Below are positions 44,012 through 56,600 of a stretch of DNA of 64,000 nucleotides, piece by piece. Origin of the DNA: Brachionus manjavacas (Eukaryota; Rotifera; Eurotatoria; Ploima; Brachionidae); NCBI GenBank assembly GCA_019054805.1, contig JAHQIY010000002.1, forward strand, positions 8,122,001 to 8,186,000, read 5' to 3'. Numbering within the stretch: the first letter of the stretch is position 1; every line of letters starts with the position of its first letter. The notes under the pieces were generated by a model, which saw only the letters and a program-made list of their open reading frames with translations, was not told the DNA's origin and ran no database searches. A program made the translations under genes and the position numbers.

Positions 44012-45359
44012 GGTTTAAATTTTTGTGTTTGAATTACAAAATGTATCCAATGTTGAAATAACATTTAAAAAGTGCGATGTTTCAAATATTTTTTTTAGTT
44101 TCAAAAAAAAAAATATTTTTAAGTTAATATTGCAAGCATTTTTTTATATTTGAAATTATACTCTTTGGTGAAATAAAATGAGTTTAATTTTTGTTTGGAA
44201 ATTTGAAAAAAATTTTGAAAATTCTTTTTTAACTTTTAAACAATAGATTTTTTATTAATACCGAGCAAATGCTCCTTCAGAATAAAAATACATGAAAAAA
44301 CTAAAAAAAAAAGTTAAAAAATATAAAATAAAATAAAAAATGAATAAAAAAATAAGAAAAATAACTCACTTAGATCAAAGTAAATATTCAATCGTTGAAA
44401 AACTGGGTCTAATCGGTTAGGTAAACCATAGTTCACTTATTATCCAAAAAATTCTTATTCTCAGGTTTTGTGAACTATTGGTTCACCAAATTTTTTTGCT
44501 CAAAATATAATTAGGGTAAACCAAAATAGAATTAAGTGAACAAATTGAATGAAGCTATTTAATAGGATTTTTAATTCTCGAAATTGATATAAAAATTAGT
44601 TAATAACTTTTTTTTTTTAATTTGAAGGAGCTTTAGAAATAACATTTGCTATAATCTGGTTGACTTGGTATTACACTTTCAACAATCCCAAATTCCCAAA
44701 TGCGCTCTTACTTAAATATTTGCCTTTCAGCATCAAAATAATAAAAATTAAAGAAAATTAAAATTAATTTTTCACCCTTTAAGTGTTTGACTTTGAAGAA
44801 CATAGATTCATCTATTTCGCAAAATTTACCTACTTCGCCCAACTTTTAATTTTCTATGTAATAATTATTCTTTCTAATTTTTTATCATTACATTAGCTTT
44901 TCTCTAAATAGATGAAAAAATTTCAAAATAGTTGAACAATTTTTTGGATAATGTTATGGTCAATTAATAGTTCATAAAACATGAGAACAAGAAATGTTCC
45001 AGCAACAGGTGAACCATAGTCTGCCAAAGAGACTAGACCCGAAAAACTATGTTTTCCTCTAATAAAATTTTGACTTAAGTGATAATTTAATTTCGTTTGG
45101 TTCATTTTAACAAATACTAAATTTTTGGAAAATGGAAAAAAAAGCGTAGTAAGTTTTTTAAACTACAAAAATTCTTTAAGGATCATCATATCACAAATCC
45201 CAAGTCAAAATTTATTAATAAACAAAGTTTTTCATATTTGCAATATTAACTTTAAATTAATTTCTTTTGAAACTGAAAAAAAAAATTGAAACATCGCACT
45301 TTTTCAATGTTATTTCAGCATTGGAAAAATTTTGTAATTCAAACACAAAAAATTAAACC
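44012..45359. mobile_element. Long-TIR element copy 3 (best copy)
   Basis: About 150-bp inverted ends: GGTTTAAATTTTTGTGTTTG, ATGTATCCAATGTTGAAAT, AAAAAGTGCGATGTTTC and AGTTAATATTGCAA at left; the same words inverted at right (CATCGCACTTTTTCAATG, AAACACAAAAAATTAAACC). 1348 bp, no coding capacity. A LINE A 3' end (ACCGAGCAAATGCTCCTTC, about 44258-44400) sits near the left TIR. No convincing target duplication, so the superfamily is unresolved. Confidence 0.8.
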
Positions 45360-45640
45360 TGATCTATCTAAATATATTTTGGGAATCCTAAAACTCGATT
45401 CCCAATATATATTCTTCAGGTTCGTTAGCGAACCTCTCGAAGTCATGTTATTTATTTATTTATTTATTTGTTTTTTGTACCGAGCTAGAGCTCCTTCAGA
45501 ATAAGTTAAAAATTAAAAAAATAAAATAAAAATGAAATAAAATAAAATAAAAATAAAATTAAAGTTAATAAGATAAGATAAAAAAAAAAAAAAAAAAAAA
45601 AAAATAATTAAAAAAATTAAATAAGCTAAATAAATGAAAA

Positions 45641-46648
45641 TTAAGAATATATAAAATTGGAAAAGATTGTTACATGTGGCTCATGTTTAAATAGTTCAAG
45701 TTTCAGGAAAAAAGAAGAAATAGTAAGGTAGCAATTACACAATGGAGTTGGGTAGTCAATATATCTTGATTCGAAACCTTCTTTGTATTCCTTCACCAGT
45801 CTTACAACCAATGGAATAGAATGACTCAGTCCTGCCCCAACATATCTCTCACTCAATTCAAAAAGCCGATTCGAGACTGTTAGTAATTTTAGTTTATTAA
45901 AAGCCTCATGATGTACGATGTTGGAGGGAGTATCATATTTTAACTTAAGAATAGATCTGACTGCTGTATTCTGAATTGCTTGTAGTTTTTTGATATTATT
46001 TTCTGAAAATGAATTCAAGCAAGGAAAAGAATAGTCTAAAATTGATCCGACTAAATATTTATATAAATTTTCTAGTGTGTTTTGAGTGAGACCCCATTTT
46101 TTATTTGACAATATCTTAATAATATTTAGCCTTTTATTGCAGCGCTCTTTAATTTCATCTACCAGTATATTAAAGTTTAATTTAGAATCAAATTTAATAC
46201 CAAGAAACTTGATTTCTTTTTGTCTCTCTATTCTGTTTCCATAAATTTTTAAGTTAAGATTATCACTCTCTTTTTTGTACCTAGAAAAGACTAATGAACA
46301 CGACTTTTCAACCGATATCTTCATTTTCCACTTAATAAGCCATTGTTCTAATTCGTTGAGGTATTTATTGATCTTATTTTCTAGGTTCCCTTTTTTGTTA
46401 TAAATGAAGAATGTAACTAGATCATCTGCAAAAAGCAGAGAGTATTCATTATTTGTTTTGTTTCTTTTAGGGATGTCATTAATGTATATACTAAATAAAA
46501 GAGGACTAATTACTGAGCCTTGAGGAACACCTGCAGTTATTTTATATTCTTCGCTTAGGTGATCATTCACATTTACCTTGAATCTCCTAGAATCTAAATA
46601 GGACCTAATCCAGTTAGTCAAGTAATGAGGTGGATTCAATTTAATCAA
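45641..46648 (-). pseudogene. LINE A RT palm to C-terminus
   Basis: 335-residue open frame: LNPPHYLTNWIRSYLDSRR, ITAGVPQGSVISPLLF, YSLLFADDLVTFF (catalytic), LEQWLIKWKMKISVEKS, then RLNIIKILSNKKWGLTQ and QNTAVRSILKLKYD. It is the reference for judging the array copies, whose catalytic motif is LAND. The upstream motif DISKAFDRVWHEG is in another frame. Confidence 0.88.
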
Positions 46649-46828
46649 TTTAAATAGTAAACCTTCATGCCAAACCCTATCAAAGGCTTTTGAAATATCA
46701 AAAAAAAGGCCTCAAACTCTTTTTTTTCTGTTAAATGATTCCACAATTTTTTGAATTAAAAAGAAAAGATTATCTGATGTTCGCCTGTGTTTCCTAAATC
46801 CAGATTGCTCCTGGATAAGGAGTGAATT

Positions 46829-47800
46829 TTACTCTAAAAAATTGTATAATCTTGAATATACTATGCGTTCCAGTAGCTTTCCTAAACAACTCGTTATACT
46901 AATTGGTCTATAATTTAAAGGATCGTGTAAATTAGAGGCCTTTTTTTGAATCATAGTAATGTAAGATGTTTTCCACGCTTTCGGGACTCTACCTTCTCGA
47001 AGAGTTAAATTAAAAAGTTCTATGATTTCTATTAATGAATTTCTAGGTAAGTTTTTTAACATTAAATTATGAATTTGGTCAGGTTCTGATGCCGCTTCAT
47101 TTTTTAATCTCTTTAAAGCCATAATTAATTCATTTAAGCAAATTGGATCATTAAAATTAGACTGGTTATAATTCCTAAAGAAAACATAGTTAGAATTTAG
47201 AATTTCGATATCTTTCTCAGTATCAATTAAATCAGAATTAGGACTAAATATTGACGATAAGAGTTCTCCAAAGCATTTTCCCTTTTCTTCATTAGTTTTG
47301 AATTCCCTTTCATTTAAAATCAATTTAGGAATTAAATTTGATCCTTTTTTTGTTCTAAATTTATTTATTTTTTTCCAAAAAGGTCTACTTGTCAGTGGGT
47401 TTTTTCTCATCTTCTCAATAAAATCAAACCAATTTTGATTCCAGAATTTTTTTAAAGAGGCCTTTAACTCAGATGTAAGTTGATTAAATTTTTGCCTGAG
47501 CTTTTGACAGCGAGTTTTCTGGTAGTTTCTTCTTACTTTCCTACGTTCTTTTATCAAATTAACAATGTTTGGCGGAAGACTGGTTTTGTAGATTTTCTGA
47601 GAAAGATATGGAATGCTTTTATGTGAAGCAGAAATAATTTTTTCTGTTATTCTATCATTTAGTTGATCTATTGTGAGGGAACTTTTAGTGACATTCACTA
47701 TTTGAGAATTTAAAATCTCGCTGAATAATTGCCAGTTTGCTTTCTTATAGTTAAGCCTTTTAGCTGTGATAAAGAAACTCCATTTGTTTTTATTACTCAA
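46829..47800 (-). pseudogene. LINE A linker and RT N-terminal region
   Basis: 323-residue open frame: WNQNWFDFIEKMRKNPLTSR, PFWKKINKFRTKKGS, CFGELLSSIFSPNS, NEAASEPDQIHNLMLKNLPR and PLNYRPISITSCLGKLLERI. A TAG ends it where the array copies read YLEQNSLLIQEQSG. Upstream sequence stops matching at about 47815. Confidence 0.85.
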
Positions 47801-47854
47801 GCAAATCGAGCTTTACTTGTGACAATTGTAAACAATTAACATGTGTCAACAATA

Positions 47855-47965
47855 ATGAAAGAGCTCACCGAAATGGAAATGACATGAGGGCAAAGAAGCG
47901 AAGGCAAAGGCGACCGACTTGAGTGGAAACCAAAAGTAATGATCCTATGTTTCACAAGGAGTGAA
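47855..47965 (+). pseudogene. RTE-type LINE C-terminal scrap
   Basis: KELTEMEMT, then 'cgacttgagtggaaacc' and 'tgatcctatgtttcac', the same block as 8800-8885 with frameshifts. Confidence 0.6.
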
Positions 47966-48348
47966 TTAGGAAAAAAAAAGAATTACATAAAAAGCATATA
48001 TTACTTTTTTTTTATTATTAGAAATTTATGTTATGTGTTAATTAACTGAAAAATTTAAGCCAACTTTGAGCCGATTTTGAATTACTTTGAGTAAAACAAA
48101 TTTTCATTTGAAATCGTTTTCTAATTAACTTAATTAAATCGTTTGCTTGCTATGAAACTTACCTTGCTTTGAAAAGTTTTAATGCCATCTGATCTATCAC
48201 CTTTATGTTTAATAAGATCTAAAAGGCAAGTTTTCACTTATCATGTATTTTTCTTTCATTTAACACTGGATTATTTTCCCCTTATTTATTTTCAAAAATG
48301 TAAATTAAATTTTATGAAATAATTGGTATATTTTTTTTTTTCTTTTTT

Positions 48349-49240
48349 TTACTTTTCTTTTTCGTCCGACCCAAAAACGAGATAAGAATTTAAAAGCTTT
48401 AGCAGTAAATAATTTCTTTTAAGCCATATATCTAGTTTAGTTTTAAAAATATTTTTTGTTTTAGAATTAACTATTTCTTCAGGCAGGCTATTCCAATTTT
48501 TAACCACACGATTTGTCAGGAAATGATAACGATGCATACAATTTTTGACATCTTCTCTTACCATACATTTTGTGTGTTTCCTCAAATTGTATCCTTGATT
48601 AGGAGAAAAGTTAATTCCATTAATAAGTTTTACACTTTCATATTCATTAATGATTTTACAGATATGAATTAAATCACCCCTCATTATTCTTACTTTGAAG
48701 TCCGTTAACTCTAAAAACTCAAGTCTTTTGTCATATTCGTAATTTCGAAGGAAAGGAATGATTCTTGTTTCTCTTCTTTGAACTTTTTCAAGTTTAACGA
48801 TTTCTTTTTCTGAATATGGGCACCAAGAACTTATTGCAAACTCTAATAGTGGCCGTACAAGCGCTGTATATAACATTCTCAAAGAGTCTGTATTTAAATA
48901 TCTGAAATTCTTGGCTATCATTCCTAGCATTCGGTTTGCACGATTTGTACAATACTTGACTTGGTTTGTCCATTTAAGGTCATTTTGAATATAGATGCCT
49001 AAATCCTTTTCAAGAGTCAAGAGTTTTAGATAGTTTTATAGTTCCATATTTATTAAAAAATCGTATAATAATAATTTGGATTTTTTGAACAAATATGCAT
49101 TACAAGACATTTTTCGATGTTTAAATCAAGAGACCAGGTGAAAAACCAGCTTCAAATATGATCTATATCTTTTTGAAGGAGAATGTTGTCTTTTACATCA
49201 TTAACAATTGATAATATTTTTGTATCATCAGTTTGTTTCA
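48349..49240 (-). pseudogene. LINE D RT C-terminal fragment (left arm)
   Basis: Open frame 49020-48349: LEKDLGIYIQNDLKWTNQV, LRMLYTALVRPLLEFAIS, EKVQRRETRIIPFLRNYEYD, LELTDFKVRIMRGDLIHI, FLTNRVVKNWNSLPEEIV. Upstream to about 49240 the palm edge is visible in broken frames (TDDTKILSIVNDVKD, LDLNIEKCLVMH). Different family from LINEs A and B. Confidence 0.85.
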
Positions 49241-50268
49241 AATATTTTTTTCAGCTTCAAATAAAATAATAATAATTTTAAGTTAATATTGCAAGCATGA
49301 AAAACTTTATGTTTTTTAAAAATTTCGACTTTGGATTTGTGATATGATGATCCTTAAGATAATATTTTTAGTTTAGAAAACTATCTACGCTCTGTTATCC
49401 ATTTTTATCGATTGAGTTTTTGTTAACTTAACAAAATGCAACAAACAAACGTCAATTATCACTAACATTCAAAATTTAAAAGGAAAAATCAAAGTTTTTG
49501 TGGTCTAGCTACTTGAACAAATCTTTTTTTTTTCAGATTTTAGTTCACCTGTATTGAGTTTTTTTCTATTTAGAAAAAAGCTAAATATTATATTAAAAAA
49601 AAGGATAGATTAAAAATTAAAAATTGGGTGGGGTTGGTAATATTATACGATTTTTAGATGAATCTATGTGGACACCAGGTCAACCAGATCAGATTTTTCT
49701 AAGGCTTTTTCTAATTTACAAGAATAACAAAAAATTATTAGCTTTAAATGTCCATTTACAAAATAGCTTTATTCAATTTATTCACATAATTTGAATTTTA
49801 TTCACCTAATTAATATTTTGGTTCTTTTTGTGAACAAAAAAATTGGGTGAGTTAATAGTTCAGAAAAACCTGAGAACTGTGCGCGTAATAAGTAAACCAT
49901 GGTTCGCCTAACCAACTAAACCAAGTTTTCAACGATTGATAAATTTTAATCCAAAAGAATTATTTAAGTTTATTTTTATTTTTTTTTCATATTTTTATTC
50001 TTAAGGAACATTAGCTCGGTACAGAAAAACAAATAAATAAATTATTTAAAATTAAAAACAAAAATTTTCCAATACTTTTTCAAATTTCAAAACAAAAATT
50101 AAATTCAAACTATTTCATTATCAAGTTAAATTTCAAAAATGAAAATGCTTGCAATATTAACTTAAAATTGTTTTTTTTGAATTTAAAAAAATATTTGAAA
50201 CATCGCACTTTTTAAATGTTATTTCAACATTGGATACATTTTGTAATTCAAACACAAAATATTAAACC
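49240..50268. mobile_element. Long-TIR element copy 4 (left arm)
   Basis: Right end ...CAAACACAAAATATTAAACC at 50268; the left end is cut at 'tttcaaatatttttttcagc', where it meets LINE D. Carries the same internal LINE A 3' end as copy 3 (TTAGCTCGGTACAG near 50015). Confidence 0.75.
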
Positions 50269-50434
50269 AATTGTTTTTAAAACTAATCAAAGATCAAAAA
50301 AAAAACTTAAGGAACCGAAAAAGTTTTTTTACCAAAATTTACGTCGATTTCGGTATATTTACCTAAAATAACTTTTGCGAAAAATAGTAATTTTAAAAAA
50401 ATTTACATTAATCTACGTATAATTACGTTAAATA

Positions 50435-51390
50435 TAGTAGTAGAATTAGTAGAAGTTCTTGCTACGACACCTAACATGTAAATTGTCTTAGCCCATCACC
50501 GCCTATTGGCCGTGTAGAGCTGTAGCAGCCGATTCCATTGAACTTATCTAAAGCCATTTTAAAATTTGCTGTTGACTTGGATTTCACCACATTTTCTGGC
50601 AACTTATTCCAATGCGGAACTACTCTGTTTGAGAAAAATACATGTCTGACTGCAGCTACAAAATCGTTTCTAGTTTGAGCTAGAAAACTTTCTCTCTGGA
50701 CTCTGATGCAATTTCCTCTTAACGCCTCGGCAGGTCTCTTGTTTTCTGATTTATTCACTAGATTCTTGGTCAAGCTTCCCTTTTCTATTCCATTCATCAA
50801 TTTGTACATTTCAATCAAGTTCCCTCTCACTCTTCTTTCAATCAGCTTTGTCAGTCCTAATTTTGTCAGCCTCATTTCATACGGCATGTTTCTTACAGAC
50901 AAAGGTATATTTGTTGCCCTCTCTTGTACCTTTTCCAACGCATTCACGTCCATTTTCATACTTGGATTCCAAACCTGCACTGCGTAATCTAGGTGGGGTC
51001 TCACCATGGATATAAACAATCTTACCCAAAATCTTTCCTCTCTACTTGTAAACGTTCGCTTTAGCATTCCATGCACCCTACTCGCTTTCGCTCAAGCACT
51101 TTTCACTTGGCTGGTCCATTTTAAATCTTATGAAACCATCACTCCAAGATCCCTTTCACACTTCTTTCAGTGATCACTAGTATAACATTCCTGTTTCTTT
51201 TTTGTGTATATTTATGGCTTTCATTTAGTCTTCCGAAATGCATTACTTTACATTTGTTAGCACAAAGTTCCATACGCCAATCCTCTATCCATTGACATAC
51301 TGCATCCAGATCTTTCTGTAACATCGCTCTCTCATAAACATTAAAAGAAGCTTGGAATAGAGCACAAAATTGTTTTAAGATAGACAATCA
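50435..51390 (-). pseudogene. LINE C fragment (left arm)
   Basis: 51387-51139: MLQKDLDAVCQWIEDWRMEL, CANKCKVMHFGRLN. 51076-50471: FISMVRPHLDYAVQVWNPS, LEKVQERATNIPL, MRLTKLGLTKLIERRVRGNL, FFSNRVVPHWNKLPENVV. A frame break lies near 51100. The 3' end has CTACTA-type repeats (about 50435-50450), like LINE B. Confidence 0.85.
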
Positions 51391-51539
51391 AAATAACCAA
51401 AATAAACAAAATAACCATATTAGATGAGAAAAATGATTAGATGATTTGATTTAATCATCTAATCATCTAAATATTAAGTTTTTTTAATATTTTCTCTCAA
51501 ATTCTACCATTTTTTACCTATTTTTTCCTATATAAAAAG

Positions 51540-51800
51540 TGAATTATACGTAAATTTACGGTAAAAAAATTAAATTTTAAAATGCTAATCTTTGAATCTT
51601 TTTCAAAAGCAAAAATGAAAAAAATTTAAAATTCTACTAATAAATTGCATTTATTAAAACTTTTTTGGCCTTTTTGATTTTACAAATATTTACAATATTT
51701 TACGTAAATTTACCATTTTTTACAAAAGTTATTTTAGGTAAATTTACCGAAAATGACGCAAATTTTTGTAAAATCCACGTAGCAGATCAGCACCGTAAAT
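51540..51800. mobile_element. Mariner-MITE-like end (left arm)
   Basis: ACGTAAATTTACCATTT, GGTAAATTTACCGAAAATG and CGTAGCAGATCAGCACCG followed by TA, related to the right part of the 16055-16715 element. Mirrored at about 52284-52545. Confidence 0.5.
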
Positions 51801-51924
51801 TTAATAACATAAATTCTACATTATTATCCAAAATAGGATCTTACTTCCTCTTTTCATTGAGATTTGAACAGAAGTTTTTTTAAACATCTCGGGTCTTATG
51901 GGTAAAAAGAGTTAAGCAAATTAA

Positions 51925-52159
51925 AAAGCTCTCTATTTGCACCATTTTTAGTAATTTTTTTGAAAAACATTTTAGATGGTAAAATGATTTTGATAATTAA
52001 AAAAAAAATGATTTTTTTATTAATACATTTTTGCATTTTTGAAATGTACATATAATTAAAAATTATATTCAACTCAATGGCTGATATAATTTTTAATATC
52101 AGCCATTGAGTTGAATTTTGGTCATCAAATTAATCCTATTAACTTTTTCTTTCATTCAA
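51925..52159. other. Palindrome spacer with its own hairpin
   Basis: About 235 bp not shared by the arms. At 52067-52087 and 52096-52116 a 21-bp perfect inverted pair (starting ATTCAACTCAATGGC) with an 8-nt AT-rich loop forms a strong hairpin close to the centre of symmetry. Confidence 0.85.
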
Positions 52160-52696
52160 TTTAATTTGTTAACTCTTTTTACCCATAAGACCCGAGATGT
52201 TTAAAAAAACTTCTGTTCAAATCTCAATGAAAAGAGGAAGTAAGATCCTATTTTGGATAATAATGTAGAATTTATGTTATTAAATTTACGGTGCTGATCT
52301 GCTACGTGGATTTTACAAAAATTTGCGTCATTTTCGGTAAATTTACCTAAAATAACTTTTGTAAAAAATGGTAAATTTACGTAAAATATTGTAAATATTT
52401 GTAAAATCAAAAAGGCCAAAAAAGTTTTAATAAATGCAATTTATTAGTAGAATTTTAAATTTTTTTCATTTTTGCTTTTGAAAAAGATTCAAAGATTAGC
52501 ATTTTAAAATTTAATTTTTTTACCGTAAATTTACGTATAATTCACTTTTTATATAGGAAAAAATAGGTAAAAAATGGTAGAATTTGAGAGAAAATATTAA
52601 AAAAACTTAATATTTAGATGATTAGATGATTAAATCAAATCATCTAATCATTTTTCTCATCTAATATGGTTATTTTGTTTATTTTGGTTATTTTGA

Positions 52697-53645
52697 TTGT
52701 CTATCTTAAAACAATTTTGTGCTCTATTCCAAGCTTCTTTTAATGTTTATGAGAGAGCGATGTTACAGAAAGATCTGGATGCAGTATGTCAATGGATAGA
52801 GGATTGGCGTATGGAACTTTGTGCTAACAAATGTAAAGTAATGCATTTCGGAAGACTAAATGAAAGCCATAAATATACACAAAAAAGAAACAGGAATGTT
52901 ATACTAGTGATCACTGAAAGAAGTGTGAAAGGGATCTTGGAGTGATGGTTTCATAAGATTTAAAATGGACCAGCCAAGTGAAAAGTGCTTGAGCGAAAGC
53001 GAGTAGGGTGCATGGAATGCTAAAGCGAACGTTTACAAGTAGAGAGGAAAGATTTTGGGTAAGATTGTTTATATCCATGGTGAGACCCCACCTAGATTAC
53101 GCAGTGCAGGTTTGGAATCCAAGTATGAAAATGGACGTGAATGCGTTGGAAAAGGTACAAGAGAGGGCAACAAATATACCTTTGTCTGTAAGAAACATGC
53201 CGTATGAAATGAGGCTGACAAAATTAGGACTGACAAAGCTGATTGAAAGAAGAGTGAGAGGGAACTTGATTGAAATGTACAAATTGATGAATGGAATAGA
53301 AAAGGGAAGCTTGACCAAGAATCTAGTGAATAAATCAGAAAACAAGAGACCTGCCGAGGCGTTAAGAGGAAATTGCATCAGAGTCCAGAGAGAAAGTTTT
53401 CTAGCTCAAACTAGAAACGATTTTGTAGCTGCAGTCAGACATGTATTTTTCTCAAACAGAGTAGTTCCGCATTGGAATAAGTTGCCAGAAAATGTGGTGA
53501 AATCCAAGTCAACAGCAAATTTTAAAATGGCTTTAGATAAGTTCAATGGAATCGGCTGCTACAGCTCTACACGGCCAATAGGCGGTGATGGGCTAAGACA
53601 ATTTACATGTTAGGTGTCGTAGCAAGAACTTCTACTAATTCTACT
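52697..53645 (+). pseudogene. LINE C fragment (right arm)
   Basis: Mirror of the left-arm LINE C: frames 52697-52945 and 53008-53613 encode the same residues, with the same break between them. Keeping identical lesions on both sides shows the arms were copied after the LINE died. Confidence 0.85.
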
Positions 53646-53815
53646 ACTATATTTAACGTAATTATACGTAGATTAATGTAAATTTTTTTAAAATTACTAT
53701 TTTTCGCAAAAGTTATTTTAGGTAAATATACCGAAATCGACGTAAATTTTGGTAAAAAAACTTTTTCGGTTCCTTAAGTTTTTTTTTTGATCTTTGATTA
53801 GTTTTAAAAACAATT

Positions 53816-54844
53816 GGTTTAATATTTTGTGTTTGAATTACAAAATGTATCCAATGTTGAAATAACATTTAAAAAGTGCGATGTTTCAAATATTTTTTTA
53901 AATTCAAAAAAAACAATTTTAAGTTAATATTGCAAGCATTTTCATTTTTGAAATTTAACTTGATAATGAAATAGTTTGAATTTAATTTTTGTTTTGAAAT
54001 TTGAAAAAGTATTGGAAAATTTTTGTTTTTAATTTTAAATAATTTATTTATTTGTTTTTCTGTACCGAGCTAATGTTCCTTAAGGATAAAAAATATAAAA
54101 AAAAAATAAAAATAAACTTAAATAATTCTTTTGGATTAAAATTTATCAATCGTTGAAAACTTGGTTTAGTTGGTTAGGCGAACCATGGTTTACTTATTAC
54201 GCGCACAGTTCTCAGGTTTTTCTGAACTATTAACTCACCCAATTTTTTTGTTCACAAAAAGAACCAAAATATTAATTAGGTGAATAAAATTCAAATTATG
54301 TGAATAAATTGAATAAAGCTATTTTGTAAATGGACATTTAAAGCTAATAATTTTTTGTTATTCTTGTAAATTAGAAAAAGCCTTAGAAAAATCTGATCTG
54401 GTTGACCTGGTGTCCACATAGATTCATCTAAAAATCGTATAATATTACCAACCCCACCCAATTTTTAATTTTTAATCTATCCTTTTTTTTAATATAATAT
54501 TTAGCTTTTTTCTAAATAGAAAAACTCAATACAGGTGAACTAAAATCTGAAAAAAAGATTTGTTCAAGTAGCTAGACCACAAAAACTTTGATTTTTCCTT
54601 TTAAATTTTGAATGTTAGTGATAATTGACGTTTGTTTGTTGCATTTTGTTAAGTTAACAAAAACTCAATCGATAAAAAATGGATAACAGAGCGTAGATAG
54701 TTTTCTAAACTAAAAATATTATCTTAAGGATCATCATATCACAAATCCAAAGTCGAAATTTTTAAAAAACATAAAGTTTTTCATGCTTGCAATATTAACT
54801 TAAAATTATTATTATTTTATTTGAAGCTGAAAAAAATATTTGAA
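53816..54844. mobile_element. Long-TIR element copy 5 (right arm)
   Basis: Mirror of the copy at 49240-50268, including the truncated end at the LINE D junction. Confidence 0.75.
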
Positions 54845-55744
54845 ACAAACTGATGATACAAAAATATTATCAATTGTTAATGATGTAAAAGACAACATTC
54901 TCCTTCAAAAAGATATAGATCATATTTGAAGCTGGTTTTTCACCTGGTCTCTTGATTTAAACATCGAAAAATGTCTTGTAATGCATATTTGTTCAAAAAA
55001 TCCAAATTATTATTATACGATTTTTTAATAAATATGGAACTATAAAACTATCTAAAACTCTTGACTCTTGAAAAGGATTTAGGCATCTATATTCAAAATG
55101 ACCTTAAATGGACAAACCAAGTCAAGTATTGTACAAATCGTGCAAACCGAATGCTAGGAATGATAGCCAAGAATTTCAGATATTTAAATACAGACTCTTT
55201 GAGAATGTTATATACAGCGCTTGTACGGCCACTATTAGAGTTTGCAATAAGTTCTTGGTGCCCATATTCAGAAAAAGAAATCGTTAAACTTGAAAAAGTT
55301 CAAAGAAGAGAAACAAGAATCATTCCTTTCCTTCGAAATTACGAATATGACAAAAGACTTGAGTTTTTAGAGTTAACGGACTTCAAAGTAAGAATAATGA
55401 GGGGTGATTTAATTCATATCTGTAAAATCATTAATGAATATGAAAGTGTAAAACTTATTAATGGAATTAACTTTTCTCCTAATCAAGGATACAATTTGAG
55501 GAAACACACAAAATGTATGGTAAGAGAAGATGTCAAAAATTGTATGCATCGTTATCATTTCCTGACAAATCGTGTGGTTAAAAATTGGAATAGCCTGCCT
55601 GAAGAAATAGTTAATTCTAAAACAAAAAATATTTTTAAAACTAAACTAGATATATGGCTTAAAAGAAATTATTTACTGCTAAAGCTTTTAAATTCTTATC
55701 TCGTTTTTGGGTCGGACGAAAAAGAAAAGGAAAAAAAAGAATAG
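54844..55744 (+). pseudogene. LINE D RT C-terminal fragment (right arm)
   Basis: Mirror of 48349-49240; open frame 55061-55744. It runs a few residues further (KEKEKKE) because arm homology ends at about 55728. Confidence 0.85.
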
Positions 55745-55769
55745 AAAAAAAAATTTTTAACGCTCGCAT

Positions 55770-56600
55770 TTTGTGCATTTTTGTACGTGCACTTTCTCTT
55801 AAGCGTACGTTGAAAAGACCTTCAACGAATCTCTCCTTAATGATATGGTTCAAATCGATTGAGCCCTCCAAGTTTGGAAAAACACTATTAACCAAATTAA
55901 TGATATTTTGTCCGTAGTCTGAAATTGACTGACTTTGCCTTTGCTTGTACTCATTGAGTTTTGTCCAGTTAGAAATAGACTGGGTGAGAGCTGCTTGTGG
56001 TACTACTAGTCGCAAGAAGGCGGTTTTGAATTGCTCAAATCCATTTTCGTGATCTTTTAAAAATGATTCTAAATTTGAAAATTGTTTCAATATTTGATTT
56101 TCTATGTAGCTGACTGCTACACGAACCCATTCGGATTTGTCGAAGTCTTTTAAAAATGATTCCATGACGGTCATCCAGGATTTACCATCCATACCTTTTC
56201 TGAATACGTCGGAAATTTTAAAATGTTCGTATTTATTGCGGGATTTCGATCCTCAATACGACATTTTTTGCTGTTTGAGTTATTAACATGCATGGTACTA
56301 ATAACTTGTAAGGTTGTCTTTGGCGTGGAATGCCTCCCTTCACTAAAATACTGGTATGCTATGAAAATTGACAAAACAAGCGAAAAAAAATATTATTTCC
56401 GTTGTTTTATGAACTATAACGGAACAACTAACACCATTTACGAGTTGAATCGTATTTGTCCAGGTACGGATTAAATAAGATATGATTTGATCCGTTAATA
56501 ATGGTTCAGGTACAAATTCTTCTTTTTTATGGAAGTTCATCCAAGCATTTACGCGTATAAAAAAGATAAAGAATAGTGCTTTGAATTTCAAAAAGTTCAT
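55770..56600 (-). pseudogene. LTR retrotransposon gag (broken)
   Basis: Frame 56192-55770: MDGKSWMTVMESFLKDFDKS, ENGFEQFKTAFLRLVVPQ, LNEYKQRQSQSISDYGQNI, IKERFVEGLFNVRLRESA, a capsid-type gag arrangement. The frame before it (SDVFRKGMDGKSW side, about 56230) is shifted. A further piece starts at 56600 (MNFLKFKALFFIFF). Truncated at 55770 where the palindrome ends, so pol is missing. Confidence 0.65.

Larger units (their letters stand above)
45452..47815 (-). mobile_element. LINE A, best preserved RT copy
   Basis: Minus strand from about 47815 to the 3' end at 45452 (GAGCTCTAGCTCGGTAC then AAATAAATAAATAAATA). No endonuclease: 5'-truncated. Catalytic box FADD intact. Two breaks remain: a stop near 46829 and the poly-T/frameshift region near 46700. 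Confidence 0.9.
48352..55728. repeat. Giant inverted repeat (palindrome), 3.57-kb arms
   Basis: Left arm about 48352-51924, right arm about 52160-55728, separated by a 235-bp unique spacer. ORFs in the two arms translate identically (201, 82, 72 and 223 residues compared). The differences I noticed are mainly homopolymer lengths, for example 7 versus 5 T near 49562/54526. Each arm carries, from the outside: a LINE D RT fragment, a long-TIR element, a LINE C fragment and a mariner-MITE end. The near-perfect identity means a very recent event, ongoing gene conversion, or a fold-back assembly artefact. Confidence 0.92.

Noticed and set aside
51665-51883. 72-codon ORF duplicated at 52201-52419
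   Set aside because: Duplicated only because it lies in the palindrome arms; the sequence is MITE-like and has no protein features.
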